64,000 nucleotides of DNA, taken from contig CM055835.1 in the NCBI GenBank assembly GCA_029582265.1, positions 10,283,500 through 10,347,499 on the forward strand, in the 5' to 3' direction. Origin of the DNA: Zoroaster sp. YZ-2022 (taxonomy: Eukaryota > Echinodermata > Asteroidea > Forcipulatida > Zoroasteridae). The notes below the pieces were generated by a model that saw nothing but the letters and a program-made list of their open reading frames with translations, was not told where the DNA came from and made no database searches. How positions within the stretch are numbered: position 1 is the first letter of the stretch; each line of letters opens with the position of its first letter. Positions 1 to 11,560 of the stretch are shown in pieces. The position numbers were made by a program, and so were the translations under genes.

Positions 1-312
1 ATTGTAAACAGATCTCTTTCTTCCGGTTGTTTCCCTGATAGCCAGAAGGTTGCTCATGTTAAACCACTCCTGAAGAAACCCAATTTGGACAAGGAAGTTT
101 TCAAGAATTACCGACCGGTAGCGAATTTAAAGTACCTTGGAAAAACAATCGAGCGAGTTGTTTCATCACTGATCTCTGACCATGTTCGTGCTAATAACCT
201 GTCGGACACATTTCAGTCAGCCTACAAACCATTTCATGGAACGGAAACTGGCCTTCTCCGCGTCAACAATGACATTTTATCTGCCATTTTAAATGGAAAC
301 AGCGCAATATAA
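1..312 (+). pseudogene. LINE reverse transcriptase fragment (CR1/L2-like), 3' and 5' truncated
   Basis: The frame is open from the first base of the window to a stop at 310-312. It reads as the N-terminal part of a non-LTR RT: the stretch [10 protein letters not shown] is followed by [19 protein letters not shown] and then [15 protein letters not shown]. The NYRPV(S/A)NL...K..E and QSAY...H(S/G)TETALL blocks are hallmarks of CR1/L2/Jockey-type LINEs. The catalytic (Y/F)ADD block is absent, because the reading frame runs into an (AAT)n microsatellite right after the ETGLL region. The element continues to the left of the window. Recognition as a LINE RT is firm; the clade is a judgement from residue style. 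Confidence 0.85.
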
Positions 313-313
313 T

Positions 314-453
314 TTTTAAATTTTAAATAATAATAAATAATAATAAATAATAAATAATAATAAATAATAATAAATAATAATAAATAATAATAAATAATAA
401 TAAATAATAATAAATAATAATAAATAATAATAAATAATAATAATAATAATATA

Positions 454-501
<48 letters not shown>

Positions 502-510
502 TTATTTTTT
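314..510. repeat. (AAT)n/(AATAATA)n microsatellite at LINE junction
   Basis: About 200 bases made almost only of taataaa/taa units switch to att units near 465. The tract separates the + strand LINE fragment from the 3' end of the - strand Tx1-like element, and read on the minus strand it sits where that element's 3' tail is expected. Apparent ORFs here (runs of Ile/Tyr/Leu) are artefacts of the repeat. Confidence 0.9.
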
Positions 511-927
511 TCTTTCTCAGTGGAGTTACACTCCATTTATTTCAATACACATATGGACAATACAACAAAATACAAAATACATTACAGGTGTACACAAAAA
601 GGACTATTTACAGAATATACAGGTTAAAAATAATACAAAGACAAACTTGGTTTGTCTAGATACTTCTACATATATATCACATAACTGACTTAAATTGGCA
701 CAAATAAAAGAACCAAAATAACAAATAAACTTACTTAGGTAAGTACAGCTAACTCATACATATATCATAATATAATTAATTAATTAGACATAAAGAAGAA
801 TTAATTATATACAAAAAGAACTTAAATACAAAATAAACTAATATATTTATACACAGATACATATACTTATGTTTTATACATATACATATATCAGCACGAT
901 TAATAAATTAATGAACTTAACAGAAAA

Positions 928-3900
928 TTATGCAACAAGAGGCGATATTTTATTAACCCACCAACTCTTACCTTTGTTTCTTTTATTTTCCAAAAGGAGA
1001 AATTTTTGTAGACGGACTTTAAACTGAAAAATAATATCGATATCGGAGGGATCAGAATAATTCTCAAAGGCTAATTTACAACGGATAATCCATATAACGC
1101 GAAGCATTTTAGCGATGATGGCATTATGAACAGGACTCATTTTGTAGCCGAGGATTCTACTAGAGTCGTTTAGATAAAAAAATTTACCCGAATAGTTCCT
1201 AAGAATACGTTCCACAAAATCCATGCATTTAAGGTACTAACGCAATAAATAAACAAATGCTCGTGAGACTCCGGCTCCACATTACAAAGGGACAAATGTT
1301 ATCCTTAGTTTTACCTATTTTAGAGAGAAAGTCTTTAGTAGGAAGACATCTGTGTTTTAATCTGTACCAAAGATCTTTATCTTCTGGGTCCATTATAAAA
1401 TTATTGAAACCATTTTTCCAAATACAGGTCCAATCGACATCGATGGTAATTAAGAATTTCTTGCCATTTAATTTGGACTTTAGGGACCACAAATCTGGCT
1501 AGAATCAAATTTCGGTAATTAAATTTGGCATTGGTGTTGGAAACGTTAACATATTCATCCGATTGTCTATCGAAGAGGACAAGCCAATTACAAACATGAT
1601 TAGGGGGACCGATTCTTTTTTCTTCGATTAACTTATGATTAATATGATTGTCAATTCTACCGACTAATCTACCCGCAATAATATTGTGGACATTGCATTT
1701 TTTAGCCACGGCACGAAAAGGTATTAAATGATCGTTGACAACGAGATCCTTAACTTTATGAAAATTATAAGAAGCGAGTAAGGGACTGTTAAGTTCAGTA
1801 TCATCATCGGTTGCACATACATTGTTCCATTGTCGGATCTATCTTTCCATTTTCCTAACCAAAGACCTTTGGTTTTAGGAACATTTAATTTCGATCCGCT
1901 CCCTTTACAATATACGCAGAGAATATCCTGAATAATGTTAAAATCATTATTTTTACTCACAAAAACCGTAGAATCGTCCATGCTGTATGAGTTTAATCGA
2001 ATCCGTACATTCAGGGGATTTCAATACCTTTAAGCTCATTGTTAATTCTAAAGATTAGCTGGTCCTTCAGCACAGAGAGAAAAGGTGGGGACAATGGACA
2101 TCCCTGCCTGATACCGCGAGTTATTTCAACGGAAGACCTATGTAGTTATTAACTATTATACGACAGCTCGGTTGGCTGTATAGAAGTTTGATTCCTCGAA
2201 TCAAAAACGGGGGAACACCTATTTTATCCATAACTGCAAACATATAATTCCAATTGATTCTATCAAAGGCCTTTTCCAAATATATACTAACAGCGGCTGC
2301 TAAATTTTCCAATTTATATAATCTATTGTATCCCTGAGAATCATAAGATTGTCTTGAATTTTCCTAAATTTCACACCACACGATTGTTCTTCCCCGATTA
2401 TAAAAGGCATAATATTTTTCATAACGATTAGTAAAAGTCTTAGCGAGAATTTTATAATCCACACACAATCGACTGATGGGACGCCAATTTTTCAAATCAA
2501 ATTTACTTCCGACATTTTTGTAAATGAGTCGGATGAGGGCAGTATTCATAGAATGACCTAAAAAACCTTTTTGAAAACTGTAATTAAAGACTTCAAAGAA
2601 ATCTATACCGATAATATCCCAATATGTTTGGTAGAATTCCACTGTGAGGCCATCAATGCCAGGAGTTTATGTTTATTCATTTGGAAAGCATTTTTAATTC
2701 AAGTAGCGTGAAATCATTCTCGGAACTTTGAAAATATCCGCTGGAACGATTAGGAATCACGAATTCAAAATAACGTTCATACTAGAAAGGCAGATATCCT
2801 CGAAGTGTACAATTTACTATAAAAATCATTTACAACAGTCAACATGGTTTGACTCTGACTAACATAATTCCCTCAGAAGTCAATAATTTTTCCATTTTGT
2901 TCTTTTGAATTTGTTTGTTTTCTAAATTTAAAAAATATTTGGAAGCTTTTTCGCCTTCCGTTTTAATTGTGTTTCTAGCTCTTATTTTAGATTTTTCCAT
3001 TCTTTAAATTCATAGGCTTTGACAGCTTCTTCAGTGGTCTTAATTTCATCATAATTGGCATCGGTGGGATTACTAATTAATTTCTATATTTTTCTGAAGA
3101 CGAGAAATGTCCTTTTAGAATTCGTGGATTTTTCTTTGCTATACTCTTGGATTATTTCTTTGAGTCGGAACTTCCCAATTTCCCACCACTCAACTAAATT
3201 ATCACGATTGTGTCTTTGGGTTTCCAAAATTCCAAAATGTTTTACTCGAAAAACAAGATCGTCGTCATCTAAAATGTTATTGTTACAGATCCATCTGCCT
3301 TGCCCATGGGAAACCTCACTATCTGTTAATTTTATTACAAGAAGTTGATGGTCTGAAAGGCCACTTACTCTACAGGAAATATTCTTTATTCTATTAAACA
3401 TGTTGGAAGACACAAAAAAATAATCGATTCTATTCGGTGTTTTAGTCGGTTTATGAAAATGAGTGTAACCATTATCATCTGGAAGAAGAGTTCTCCAAAC
3501 ATCAATGAGATCTTTTTCTTGAATAACATTTCTTAAAATAATTTGACTGGTATCATTAATACGAAATTTATCTAAATTACAATTAAAGTCACCCCCCTAT
3601 GATCCAACTCTCGTCCCCAATGATACGATCAGTCAGACCATCAAAAAAAGTGGTCCTTCCACGGAGATCATTTGGAGCATATACAGACGCTACGGAAATC
3701 ACTTCATTGTCCCAATTAATATCACCTTTTATCCACCTACCATCGTCATCTTTGTTAACATTATAAATAATAATTCCAGAATTTTTTGAAGTGAGGATTG
3801 CAACCCCTTTTGAATGGCGAGTCCCGTGATTACAGAGTATTTGACCTTCCCACTGTCTGCTCCAAATGTCCTCATCATTGCGGTCGCTATGAGTTTCTTG

Positions 3901-3998
3901 TAAAAATACCAAATTGAAATTACAATCTTTAAGACAGTCAAAGAGCATGTTTCTTTTCAAATCGTCTCTAAGACCATTAATATTAATTGATGCGACTG
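928..3998 (-). pseudogene. Tx1/L1-like ORF2: APE endonuclease plus reverse transcriptase (broken)
   Basis: Read from about 3998 downwards. The endonuclease opens with ASININGLRDD, then has LQETHSD near 3900, a WIIGGDFN-type block around 3590, and GLSDHQLLVIKL near 3350. These are the metal-binding and SDH blocks of APE-like LINE nucleases, which nick target DNA for target-primed reverse transcription. The RT follows with NWRPISRL (about 2490), EKAFDRINW (about 2260), GIRQGCPLSP (about 2100) and the catalytic box MDDSTVF at about 1975, then KLNVPKTKGLWLGKWK. The C-terminal part continues to a stop near 928. Normal ORF2 proteins of this group exceed 1,000 residues; here the same length is spread over at least eight frame segments, so no functional protein is expected from this copy as given. 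Confidence 0.85.
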
Positions 3999-4120
3999 TT
4001 AAAACTCATAGTAATCGCAATAAAAGAGTAATAAAGACCTAACCATAAAATCTCGGATGAAAATTCGCCCATCGCCTTCTGACCTCGGCCTCGTCCCTGG
4101 GGTTTGATGTTTTCGTGCTC

Positions 4121-5390
4121 TCAATGTCGGTTTGGATAGACTGCGGTTTTGATGTGCACTTTCCTGCTCCGACCTCCTATTTGGTTGTGAAGATGCTGCT
4201 CATTCCCTCCTACGTCTGAAGCGTTGAACCCCCTCCGTGCATATGGCACCCAATTGTCGTCGTCGTCGTTATCCTGATCATCAGATGGTAGGTTTTCCTG
4301 TTCCATATCTTGTGTTTGGCTTGCGTCGTCGTCATCTCTGGCCAGTTTCCTAGTAGAATCGTCCAGTTCTTCCCTTTCCATTCTTTTGCGTGATTCTTTT
4401 ACACTCTCGTCCCAGAATCCGGTTGACTTTGGTCGGATGATGATTCTCCTTCTTGTTCGTTGCTTCCTCTCTTGTTTTCTCTTCCCTCTGCGTTGGTGCA
4501 AGTGCCTCCTTGAAGGATTTGGTGAATTTCTCGGCTTGCTTGGTGTTCTTAGGCAGTGAGTCCTCATTTGGTTGTGGGTTGCTGGGTGCGGATACTTGGC
4601 TTTTCTTATCTCCCTTGTCTTCTTGGTGGTCCTCGTGTCTGTCTTCTCTGTGACTATCTTCTTCTTTCCCGTCTTCCTCCTTGTCTTCTTTGCGTTTGTC
4701 CTCTTTGTCGTTGTCGTCTGCGTGTTTGTCCCTCCTTTGTCGTCTTCCGCTAGTGTGTCCTCTTCTTTGTCGTCGTTATTAGGTTCTCGTCTTCCAGGTT
4801 CTCGTTGTTGTTCGTCCCTTCTGTCATCCTCCATGTCTTCCGAGTCGTCGTCTTCCTTCCGTGATGCCAGGTCGCTCTATGGTCGACTGCCACAAACGAA
4901 ACATCTCCCCTTTCCCGGACATTCTCTGGCCAGGTGATATGTTCCTTCACAGATCTTGCAGGTTTTTAGTTGACCCTTGGCGGACGGGTAGCGAAACCCT
5001 CACTTTGATGAAGCTGGGGATGGGCTTTTTCACATTTCTTACTAGGCAACTTCGACACCCGTCTCCACATTCTTGTCAAATTGGTGATACTGCCTACGGA
5101 TGTTGACGACTGTTCCGTAGGCATACATCATGCGGAGATATCCCCATCAGACATTTCGTGAGGGACATTTCACATACACCACTACTGCATTGAGGACGTT
5201 TGCTCTTTCGCACTGAATAAGCGCTTTGCGAATCAGTAATCCGCCCCTTGCTATGTCGATACAATCTCTCTCATTGTTGAAGGTCACGTTGTACCATCTG
5301 TTGGTCAGCTCCGCTATACACACTATTGTCTACCTTGTCCAACTCAAACTCCACTGCATTGTATACCTCTTCCTCGACGCTGACAAAAAT
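4121..5390 (-). pseudogene. Tx1/L1-like ORF1 with CCHC zinc knuckle (broken)
   Basis: The 237-codon open segment 4834-4121 is highly charged (Asp/Glu/Arg/Lys-rich, with Thr-Lys repeats), typical of the disordered C-terminal half of a LINE ORF1 nucleic-acid-binding protein. Just upstream, at roughly 4885-4960, the minus strand encodes CKICEGTYHLAREC followed by CFVCGS, a C-X2-C-X4-H-X4-C zinc knuckle. Further upstream, near 5390-5270, HLIFVSVEEEVYNAVEFEL... precedes it in another frame. ORF1 normally packages the element RNA. It ends about 120 bases before ORF2 begins, the expected order. Frameshifts separate the three blocks. ORFs on the opposite strand here are shadows of its low-complexity composition. 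Confidence 0.7.
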
Positions 5391-5569
5391 TAAGTGTTTG
5401 AAAACAGGCCAAAAGGCCTGAATGTACCAGAAGTCACAGAACGGTCTTGTGGTGTCAGAAAACCGTTGAGAAAAAAGGATTGCAATCTGGAATATTGCAA
5501 AGCGGTCGAAAAAGCGAGATTTGTGCAGGAATTGCAGAGCTCGATGCAAAGCACGTCTTGCGCCCTCAA

Positions 5570-5573
5570 ACGC

Positions 5574-5604
<31 letters not shown>

Positions 5605-5626
5605 TATCATTATTATTATTATTTCG
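5570..5626. repeat. (ATTATC/ATT)n microsatellite between two LINEs
   Basis: Repeated tatcat/tta units lie exactly between the 3' end of the restriction-like-endonuclease LINE (minus strand) and the 5' side of the Tx1-like element. It probably derives from the short-unit 3' tail of the former. Confidence 0.75.
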
Positions 5627-5689
5627 CGTTAGCACAACATGAAAAGAAAGATCTTGTTTTCCTTTCTGCCGGTTACACCTCGAGTCAAG

Positions 5690-7245
5690 CTACGTCCCGC
5701 CTTAGATCTCAGTGTCTTTCCTGAAATCTTGCTGTCCTAAAGCGCCGCCTTCTGTGGTAATTCTACTCTAACAGATGTTCCTATCTCCTTGAGATGTTTC
5801 TCCAACGCCTTCGGGATTGTACCAGTGCTCCCACTACCACAGGAATAACCTTCACCTTGACTTGCCACAGCTATGCAAGTTCTCTCGCTAAATCCTGATA
5901 TTTCTGTACCTTCTCCTTCTCCTTCGAAGCTACTCTACTATCACCCGGCACAGCTGTATCAATAAGATGACACATCTTTGCAAGTTTATCCAAGACAACA
6001 ACATCCGGCCGTCTATGTTCTATAACATGATCTGTCTGGATGTTGAAGTCCCTGAGAATCTTGACATGATCCGTTTCTTCACCTTTTCCAGCACATGGTC
6101 GTACCACTTCGATTGCACATTGACATCGTACTTCTTACACAGATCCCAATGGATCACCTTGGCCAACAGCCAACTTGTTCGTGTCTGCCTTTGTACTCTG
6201 TCTGAGCATGCACTCTGCATTCATGACAATGTGAAATACAGTCTCCTCCGCCGCATTGCACATTCTGCACATAGAAGAGACATCTGACTTCTCGATCCTT
6301 GCCTTCATCACATTCGTCGGCAGAGACTGGTCTTGCGCTGCAGTAATCAGACCCTCAGTTTCTTTCTTTAGTTCTCTCTCCTCAACCATTCCCCAAGTCT
6401 TGCTACTTGCCACTTCTTCTGTACATCTCAGGAATCGGCCGTGAAAGTGGTTTTTCCTGCCAATCTCGTGTTCTTTCTTCTCTTCTTTGATTCTTATACT
6501 CCTTTGGACCTAATTCGTCTGCCTTCATGTATTTCTGCGCAACCTTCAACAACTTTTCCCGAGTACTTCTTACATGACCTGCAAGCTCCTTCTCTCGATG
6601 TTAACGCTGTCTGATACACTAAGTAACCCTCTTCGCCCTCTGACCTTGGTAGATAGAGTCTGCTGACATTCGACCGTGGATGTAACATACCGTACATTGT
6701 CATTACTTTCCTCGTTTTCCTGTCAGCAACATCTAGATCTGCCTTAGTCCACTCGACAATTCCGCACTGTATCTCATTAGTGACACAGCCCAAGTGTTGA
6801 TCGTCTTTATCATATTCCTCCATTCAGCTTGGACTTCAAACACTTCTTCACTCGTCTTATATACTCTTTCTTAAGTCTCTTTCGATTCCTCGTGCAGTAC
6901 ATGATCTTCAAGCACTCCAAGATACTTATAACTTTCTTCTTCACCCAACGCCCTCTAATTGTGTGCCATCTGGTAAAGCAATTCCATCCGAATGTCACCC
7001 TTTTACCCCTCTTCATGGTCATGCACCTTTGTTTCTCCAGACCAAACTTCATGCCGATGTCATCGCTTTGAAGATCCGTACCAGTCTGCACCAAGGAATC
7101 AATCTCTTTCTCGTTCTTCGCAAACAACTTCAGGTCGTCCATGAAGATGATTAATCTTGCATCCATCCTTCGTCATCTCGTATCCCGCACTAACCTTCCC
7201 GCAAAATCATCGTCAAAGGGGAACAGCGCCAAAACAAACAACAGT
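5690..7245 (-). pseudogene. LINE with restriction-like endonuclease: RT C-terminal half plus RLE (5' truncated, frameshifted)
   Basis: Minus strand from about 7245. PLLFVLALFPLT is followed by the catalytic box LFMDDLKLFAKNEKEID (near 7140), then GMKFGLEKQRC. The RT thumb-like region contains GIVEWTKADLDVADRKTRK (near 6750), MYGMLHPRSNVSRLYLPR and RSEG. Next come a CX2C...H...C cluster starting CRMCNAAEETVFHI (about 6280-6210) and the nuclease signature RPDVVVLDK, IDTAVPGDSRV and KEKEKVQKYQDLARELA (about 6020-5870). The D...PD...D/E-K pattern after a Cys/His knuckle is how R2/R4/NeSL-type LINEs encode their single C-terminal restriction-like endonuclease, which cuts target DNA. A tail similar to IPVVVGAL lies at about 5850. 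The 5' half is missing and is replaced by an (AGG)n tract. At least five indels break the frame. Confidence 0.85.
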
Positions 7246-7247
7246 GG

Positions 7248-7396
7248 AGGGAGGAGGAGGAGGAGGAGGAGGAGGAGGAGGAGGAGGAGGAGGAGGAGGA
7301 GGAGGAGGAGGTGGAGGAGGAGGGAGGAGGAGGAGGAGGTGGGAGGAGGAGGAGGAGGAGGAGGAGCATCATCATCATCATCATCATCATCATCAA
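7248..7396. repeat. (AGG)n then (ATC)n microsatellites truncating the RLE-type LINE
   Basis: About 115 bases of almost pure agg/gga units are followed by nine atc units. The tract starts right where the RT of the neighbouring LINE stops being recognisable. Poly-Gly, poly-Arg and poly-Ser ORFs across it are artefacts. Confidence 0.9.
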
Positions 7397-7480
7397 GGGA
7401 ATCAAGGTGTTATCTATTGTGGTTTCACGAGATATAAAATATATTGTTTTAATTATAATTAATTACGTAATAATTCATTA

Positions 7481-8700
7481 GATGACCTCACCATGACGAC
7501 ATCACCGTTACCTGAAACAATATGTTAAGGTCTAATTATTTGTTCAGTTTTAAAAAAAAAAAAAAAAGTTCTTTGAACTCCGCAACTACGTTCATTGGCT
7601 GTAACAATACCGTCCCCATTTACAGAATAGTGATTCAGAATATTTCTTCACTTAAACTTAAACTTCGGTAGGAGAGGGCAGATTGAGGTCACGTCTGTGT
7701 GAACGAAATGACACATAATTCAGATCTTTCAAATGATGCAAAGATTGTGAAAATATTTTGGTTGGTTCATGAGATGATTTTGAATAATAAACTTGTAATT
7801 TAGTGTAATTCGATATCCTGATGACCTTACCTTGACGTCACAACTTAGTATACAACTACATAATATTAAAGGTCTAACTATGTGTTAAGTTTTAATGTTC
7901 TGACACTTACAATAATGCTTTAAATGTTTAGGCCTTGATCTTTTATTTTATTTATTGTATTTATTTTTGCTGTTGTTTTAGATATCAAATACTAAATATA
8001 ATGAAACATATTATTTGGTTATTTACATAGAATTAAAATGAAAAAAAAATGCAATGACCATTTAGAAATTTAACTAACCAGCTAACCAAAACCAATATTT
8101 AAAAATAAACACCCAACAATTTTTGGAAGAATTTACCAACCATTTGTTCTAGACTCTTTTTGGCACATTGTTTATTATTAACAATCATTGTGGGAAAATT
8201 TTATTGATACTTTCGATGAACAATTATACATTATTCCATTTAAAAATTTAATTTAATTAAGTTGATAAAATAATTTAAAAAAAAGAAATAAAACACACGT
8301 AAGTTAAAAGAAAGATCTACATCTCTTGCCTCCAAAATCAAAATTATTTAAATTAACTCCAGTGCCTGAAAACCTTTTGTCAAGGGCGCATTGGAAAACT
8401 CTTACCATGAAATTGATTGCCCATAAACGAAAGCAAAAATAACAAATAAATTCTTTAACAAATCCTCTGCGCATCGATGACTGTTAATTTGACTGCGTAA
8501 ATCGCAAAAAGATGCGAAACATCATATTTCACGATGAGATAATTGAAGTCATAGAATACACCAAAACGATCTGTTAGAATTCACTCTTAGATTTAGGAAC
8601 AAACTATGTGTACAAAAATGACAGATCGAAATAAAAGACGGCAACGAAAGAAAATTACCGTAAACTGTGGAATACGAAGGTGTCCATTATATTATAATAG
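7481..8700. repeat. Dispersed non-coding repeat family, copies A and B
   Basis: Two internal versions of a motif around TGACCTCAC..TGACG and TTAAGGTCTAACTATGTGTT occur at 7481-7610 and 7700-7900. A second block starting TTAGAATTCACTCTTAG is at about 8578-8690. The same blocks recur at 12.89-13.44 kb, which shows that this is interspersed repeat DNA. No coding content was recognised. Block order differs between the two loci, so full element boundaries are unclear. Confidence 0.65.
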
Positions 8701-9216
8701 TGTGTTCAAATGATATGGCATAAGATCTGAAAGGTACCAGAGCAACTGCCACATGATATTGTTATACACTGGCATGTGTTTATTTTTATACGGATGAAAT
8801 TTTATAAGCCTTATCGCAATTGTGCGCACCAGTGAATTATGGGAAAATAGGTTTGGACGTGATTTTTAGATTTTGCATGCAAAGAGTATGGGAAAATGTT
8901 AAGAAATCAGTTGAAATTATAAACAGAAAAATTAACAAAAAATTAGATTTTTCCCAAAAACTACGAAAATGGAAGAATTCTCAGCTGATTTCAGATCCCT
9001 GAGTGCAACATCCCTATTTTAGTCTTTTAAGGATTTTTTCTTCTAAAAAGGGGGTAAACTGCAGAAAATTTCATCGTTTTTAAAAAATAAATTAAAGCGT
9101 ATGATCCAAAACATTGGACAAACCCATTAGATTATAAATTGGGGGGTGTCAGGTAGATCGTAAAATTAAAAACATTTAAAAAAAAAAATAATACGTAAAA
9201 ACAATGAAAAATTTAA

Positions 9217-9249
<33 letters not shown>

Positions 9250-9740
9250 GTCAGTGCTAAAAAAGGCAAATTGCTTTAAGGCACTGTTTCTCCTTTTATC
9301 GTCCTTTAATTTATATGCAATATATATTTTTGTTGATGGGGATAATGTTCTAAAAGAAAATATGTTCCGAAAACCGAACTAAGAGGGTTCTTTGCCGTTA
9401 GTAGTGATATTAAGAACACACTGTCGTAAGATTGCCTCTATTACACTGTATGCGACAACCCCATGGGAATTGGGTTTGTAAAGAAAAAAGTTAATAAAGT
9501 TAATCACCGCCCAATTCGCACCTTCACCCCGGTTTGTTTATGCTACAGGAAGGCAATTAGTTTGAATCTCGCTGGGTGTGGCAACACAGCGTGAGGTCAC
9601 TATGTCATGCTACTGTAATCCAAATGCATGTGTGTGTGTGAGGTGTGTGTGTGTGGATTTTGTATACGAGTGTGCAGTGTAAGGAGTTACAGGAGTCCAT
9701 ATGCATGTTCAGATGAACATACCATAGGAAGGAAAATATT
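8701..9740. other. AT-rich non-coding stretch
   Basis: No coding frame or known repeat was recognised. The stretch has A-rich runs and an (AAAT)n tract at about 9220-9248. The short ORF at 8820-9002 has no recognisable features. Confidence 0.5.
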
Positions 9741-10500
9741 GATCCATCCCGCGACCCCATGAAAGGTTCGGCTCTTACTGAGGAACAGACTATTGAGATG
9801 TTTAATGGTAATGGTGTACTGGTAACGATTGTTGCTCCTCCATACATATTATGATGATTATAAACTGTCACTTGATTCCCACCCTTCCCGGTCCACTTCA
9901 ATGGTTTGAGACTTGCCAATTGCAATCGCGATGTTGGTTCAATTTCAATTTCAATATGTTCATTTACTAATTCAATAACGATCAATTACTGAATTAAAAA
10001 GCCAAGGCCTTTGGACTTGAACTGGCTCCACGACAAGTGGAAACACCCACAGTCAGCTTGTAAATAATATATGCTGAGAACAGCATATATTTTTCATTCC
10101 AGTTTTGTTCCGGTATTGTTGTGCTTGTAACGGTAATTATCTCAAACAAAATGACAATAAAACTACCGAATAATACCGATATCATTTGTCCAACGAGAGA
10201 TATAGAAATCAATAAATTTGAAGTCTTTTTGATGACAAAGCCAATTGGTTTGTCATCAAAAGACTTCAAACAATAAATTCTCTCATATATAAACAAATAT
10301 TTATATTCCGTTTTCCATATGTCGGCTCGTATTATGAGGTTTCGCTCTTGCTGAGAGAACAGACTATTGAATTTTAGGCGGTTTTTGTTCCGGTATTGTT
10401 GTGATTGTAACGGTTGTTATCTCACACAAAATGACAATAACACCACCGAATATTAATATAAATCATTTGTCAACGAGAGATATGAAATCAATAAATATTT
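9741..10500. repeat. Direct repeats sharing AACAGACTATTGA and GTTCCGGTATTGTTGTG blocks
   Basis: The block GTTCCGGTATTGTTGTG..TTGTAACGGT..ATCTCA..CAAAATGACAATAA...ACGAGAGATAT occurs at 10088-10216 and again at 10384-10497. GCTCTT(A/G)CTGAG(G/A)...AACAGACTATTGA occurs at 9770-9800 and 10345-10372. The copies differ by small substitutions and indels. No coding content was seen. A strong hairpin lies between the two copies (see 10217-10270). Confidence 0.65.
10217..10270. repeat. Short inverted repeat (about 22-bp arms, 10-bp loop)
   Basis: TTTGAAGTCTTTTTGATGAC...CAAA is followed by a short GCCAATTGG loop and then TTTGTCATC.AAAAGACTTCAAA. The arms match except for one extra T. It could be the junction or internal hairpin of the surrounding repeat family. 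There is no coding context. Confidence 0.75.
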
Positions 10501-10839
10501 AACAGTCCAAACAATTTTGTACCTTTTTATAAGCAGGGAATTGGATCAGGGTAGCTGAAATGAAAATGAGACATATGGTATTACAGCCAAAAGGGTGAAA
10601 CTGGGGTCCACATATGTAGTAAAGTAGGGTAGAGGTGAGTGCAAGGTCATGAATGGACACTTGTCCTCGTTGCCTGCCTCCTTTACCGCTAATTTTTCCC
10701 TGGCCAGTCAAGCGAAAACTTAACAATAACGTAACCTCTGACCCTTTGGAAGCATGACTCACAAGAACAGTGTTTCTTTTCACTCCTAACCGTGAAATTC
10801 CTCTAAACAATTACTTGAAATCTTTTGTCGGCATGCCCA

Positions 10840-11560
10840 ATGCACACATTATTCTCGGCCTCCCGTATTTCGAACCGCATTGTATCTAAATTCTCGTACT
10901 GACGTGGATCACGCCATCCTGCGGTTTGAACACAACAGTGAATACATAAAATCCACTCCACTTGTCAGACCGCCACTCGTGTTTTTCAAATGCATATCGA
11001 AATCCCCAACACCGTTCTTGCGAGTAGCCTTCTGATTTTGCAACTGGTGTCCCCTGATCGAGCCCATTCCTTAGATTAAAGACTCTAACTTGTCTCGTAG
11101 GCCCATATCCTTCGGAGACAAGCTTATGTCACTCAGTAACCTAATATAACCCCTTCAGGCCATATTAATCATCCAGCAACGGCGTGAACTACCGGGTATT
11201 CATCTCTACTAGGTCAGCAAGAATTAAGCTTCAACTGTGGTGAGGTGGTCATCTAAGTAAAGTCTGCAAACAAAGTCTTCTCTCCCCCCACCGGACATCT
11301 GGTGGCCCGAATATTGACGGTCTGATCGCTCCCTACGAAACTATCTGTATCAACGTCACTATCGCTCCCTTCTGCCGACAATCACCCATTGGCACAACAT
11401 CAGCTACGTCATTGACAACAGCAATTTTAAATGGAAGAAATACACCGTCTCTACCTCAAAAAAGAAGGTGACATCCAGTTCAAGCTGTTCTAACATATTG
11501 CCATCGCTACCGGTACTCCACCATCGACCCAAATCATTTCTCCTGAGTGCCGGGTGGTGT
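10840..11560 (+). other. Weak trace of a retroelement aspartic-protease region (tentative)
   Basis: One frame near 10835-10880 reads MPNAHIILGLPYFEPHCI, resembling the (V/I)ILGxxFxxxH strand that follows the active site of Ty3/gypsy-type proteases. The Asp-Thr/Ser-Gly active-site motif itself was not found, and the downstream frames are full of stops. A mildly coding-looking segment NISYVIDNSNFKWKKYT lies near 11405. It could equally be chance. The base composition is less AT-rich than its surroundings, which is the main reason for noting it. Confidence 0.25.

Larger units (their letters stand above)
511..5600 (-). mobile_element. Tx1/L1-like non-LTR retrotransposon, near full length, frameshifted
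   Basis: A single minus-strand element runs from about 5.4-5.6 kb (5' side) to the (AAT)n tract at about 510 (3' tail). It carries an ORF1 with an acidic/basic low-complexity region and a CCHC knuckle, then ORF2 with an apurinic-type endonuclease followed by reverse transcriptase, then about 400 bases of AT-rich 3' UTR (roughly 511-925). This order, the endonuclease type and the style of the RT place it in the Tx1/L1 group. All frames are broken by several single-base indels and stops, so it is a dead copy or a badly corrected sequence. The 5' boundary is uncertain because the ORF1 frame fades near 5.4-5.6 kb beside an (ATG)n tract. Confidence 0.8.

Noticed and set aside
234..536. 100-codon ORF of Ile/Tyr/Leu
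   Set aside because: It translates the (AAT)n tract and is a composition artefact.
4453..4937. Plus-strand ORFs of 65-121 codons rich in Leu, Val and Ser
   Set aside because: They are the complement of the charged low-complexity ORF1 of the Tx1-like element.
7141..7462. ORFs rich in Arg, Gly, Ser or Met
   Set aside because: They translate the (AGG)n and (ATC)n microsatellites in different frames.
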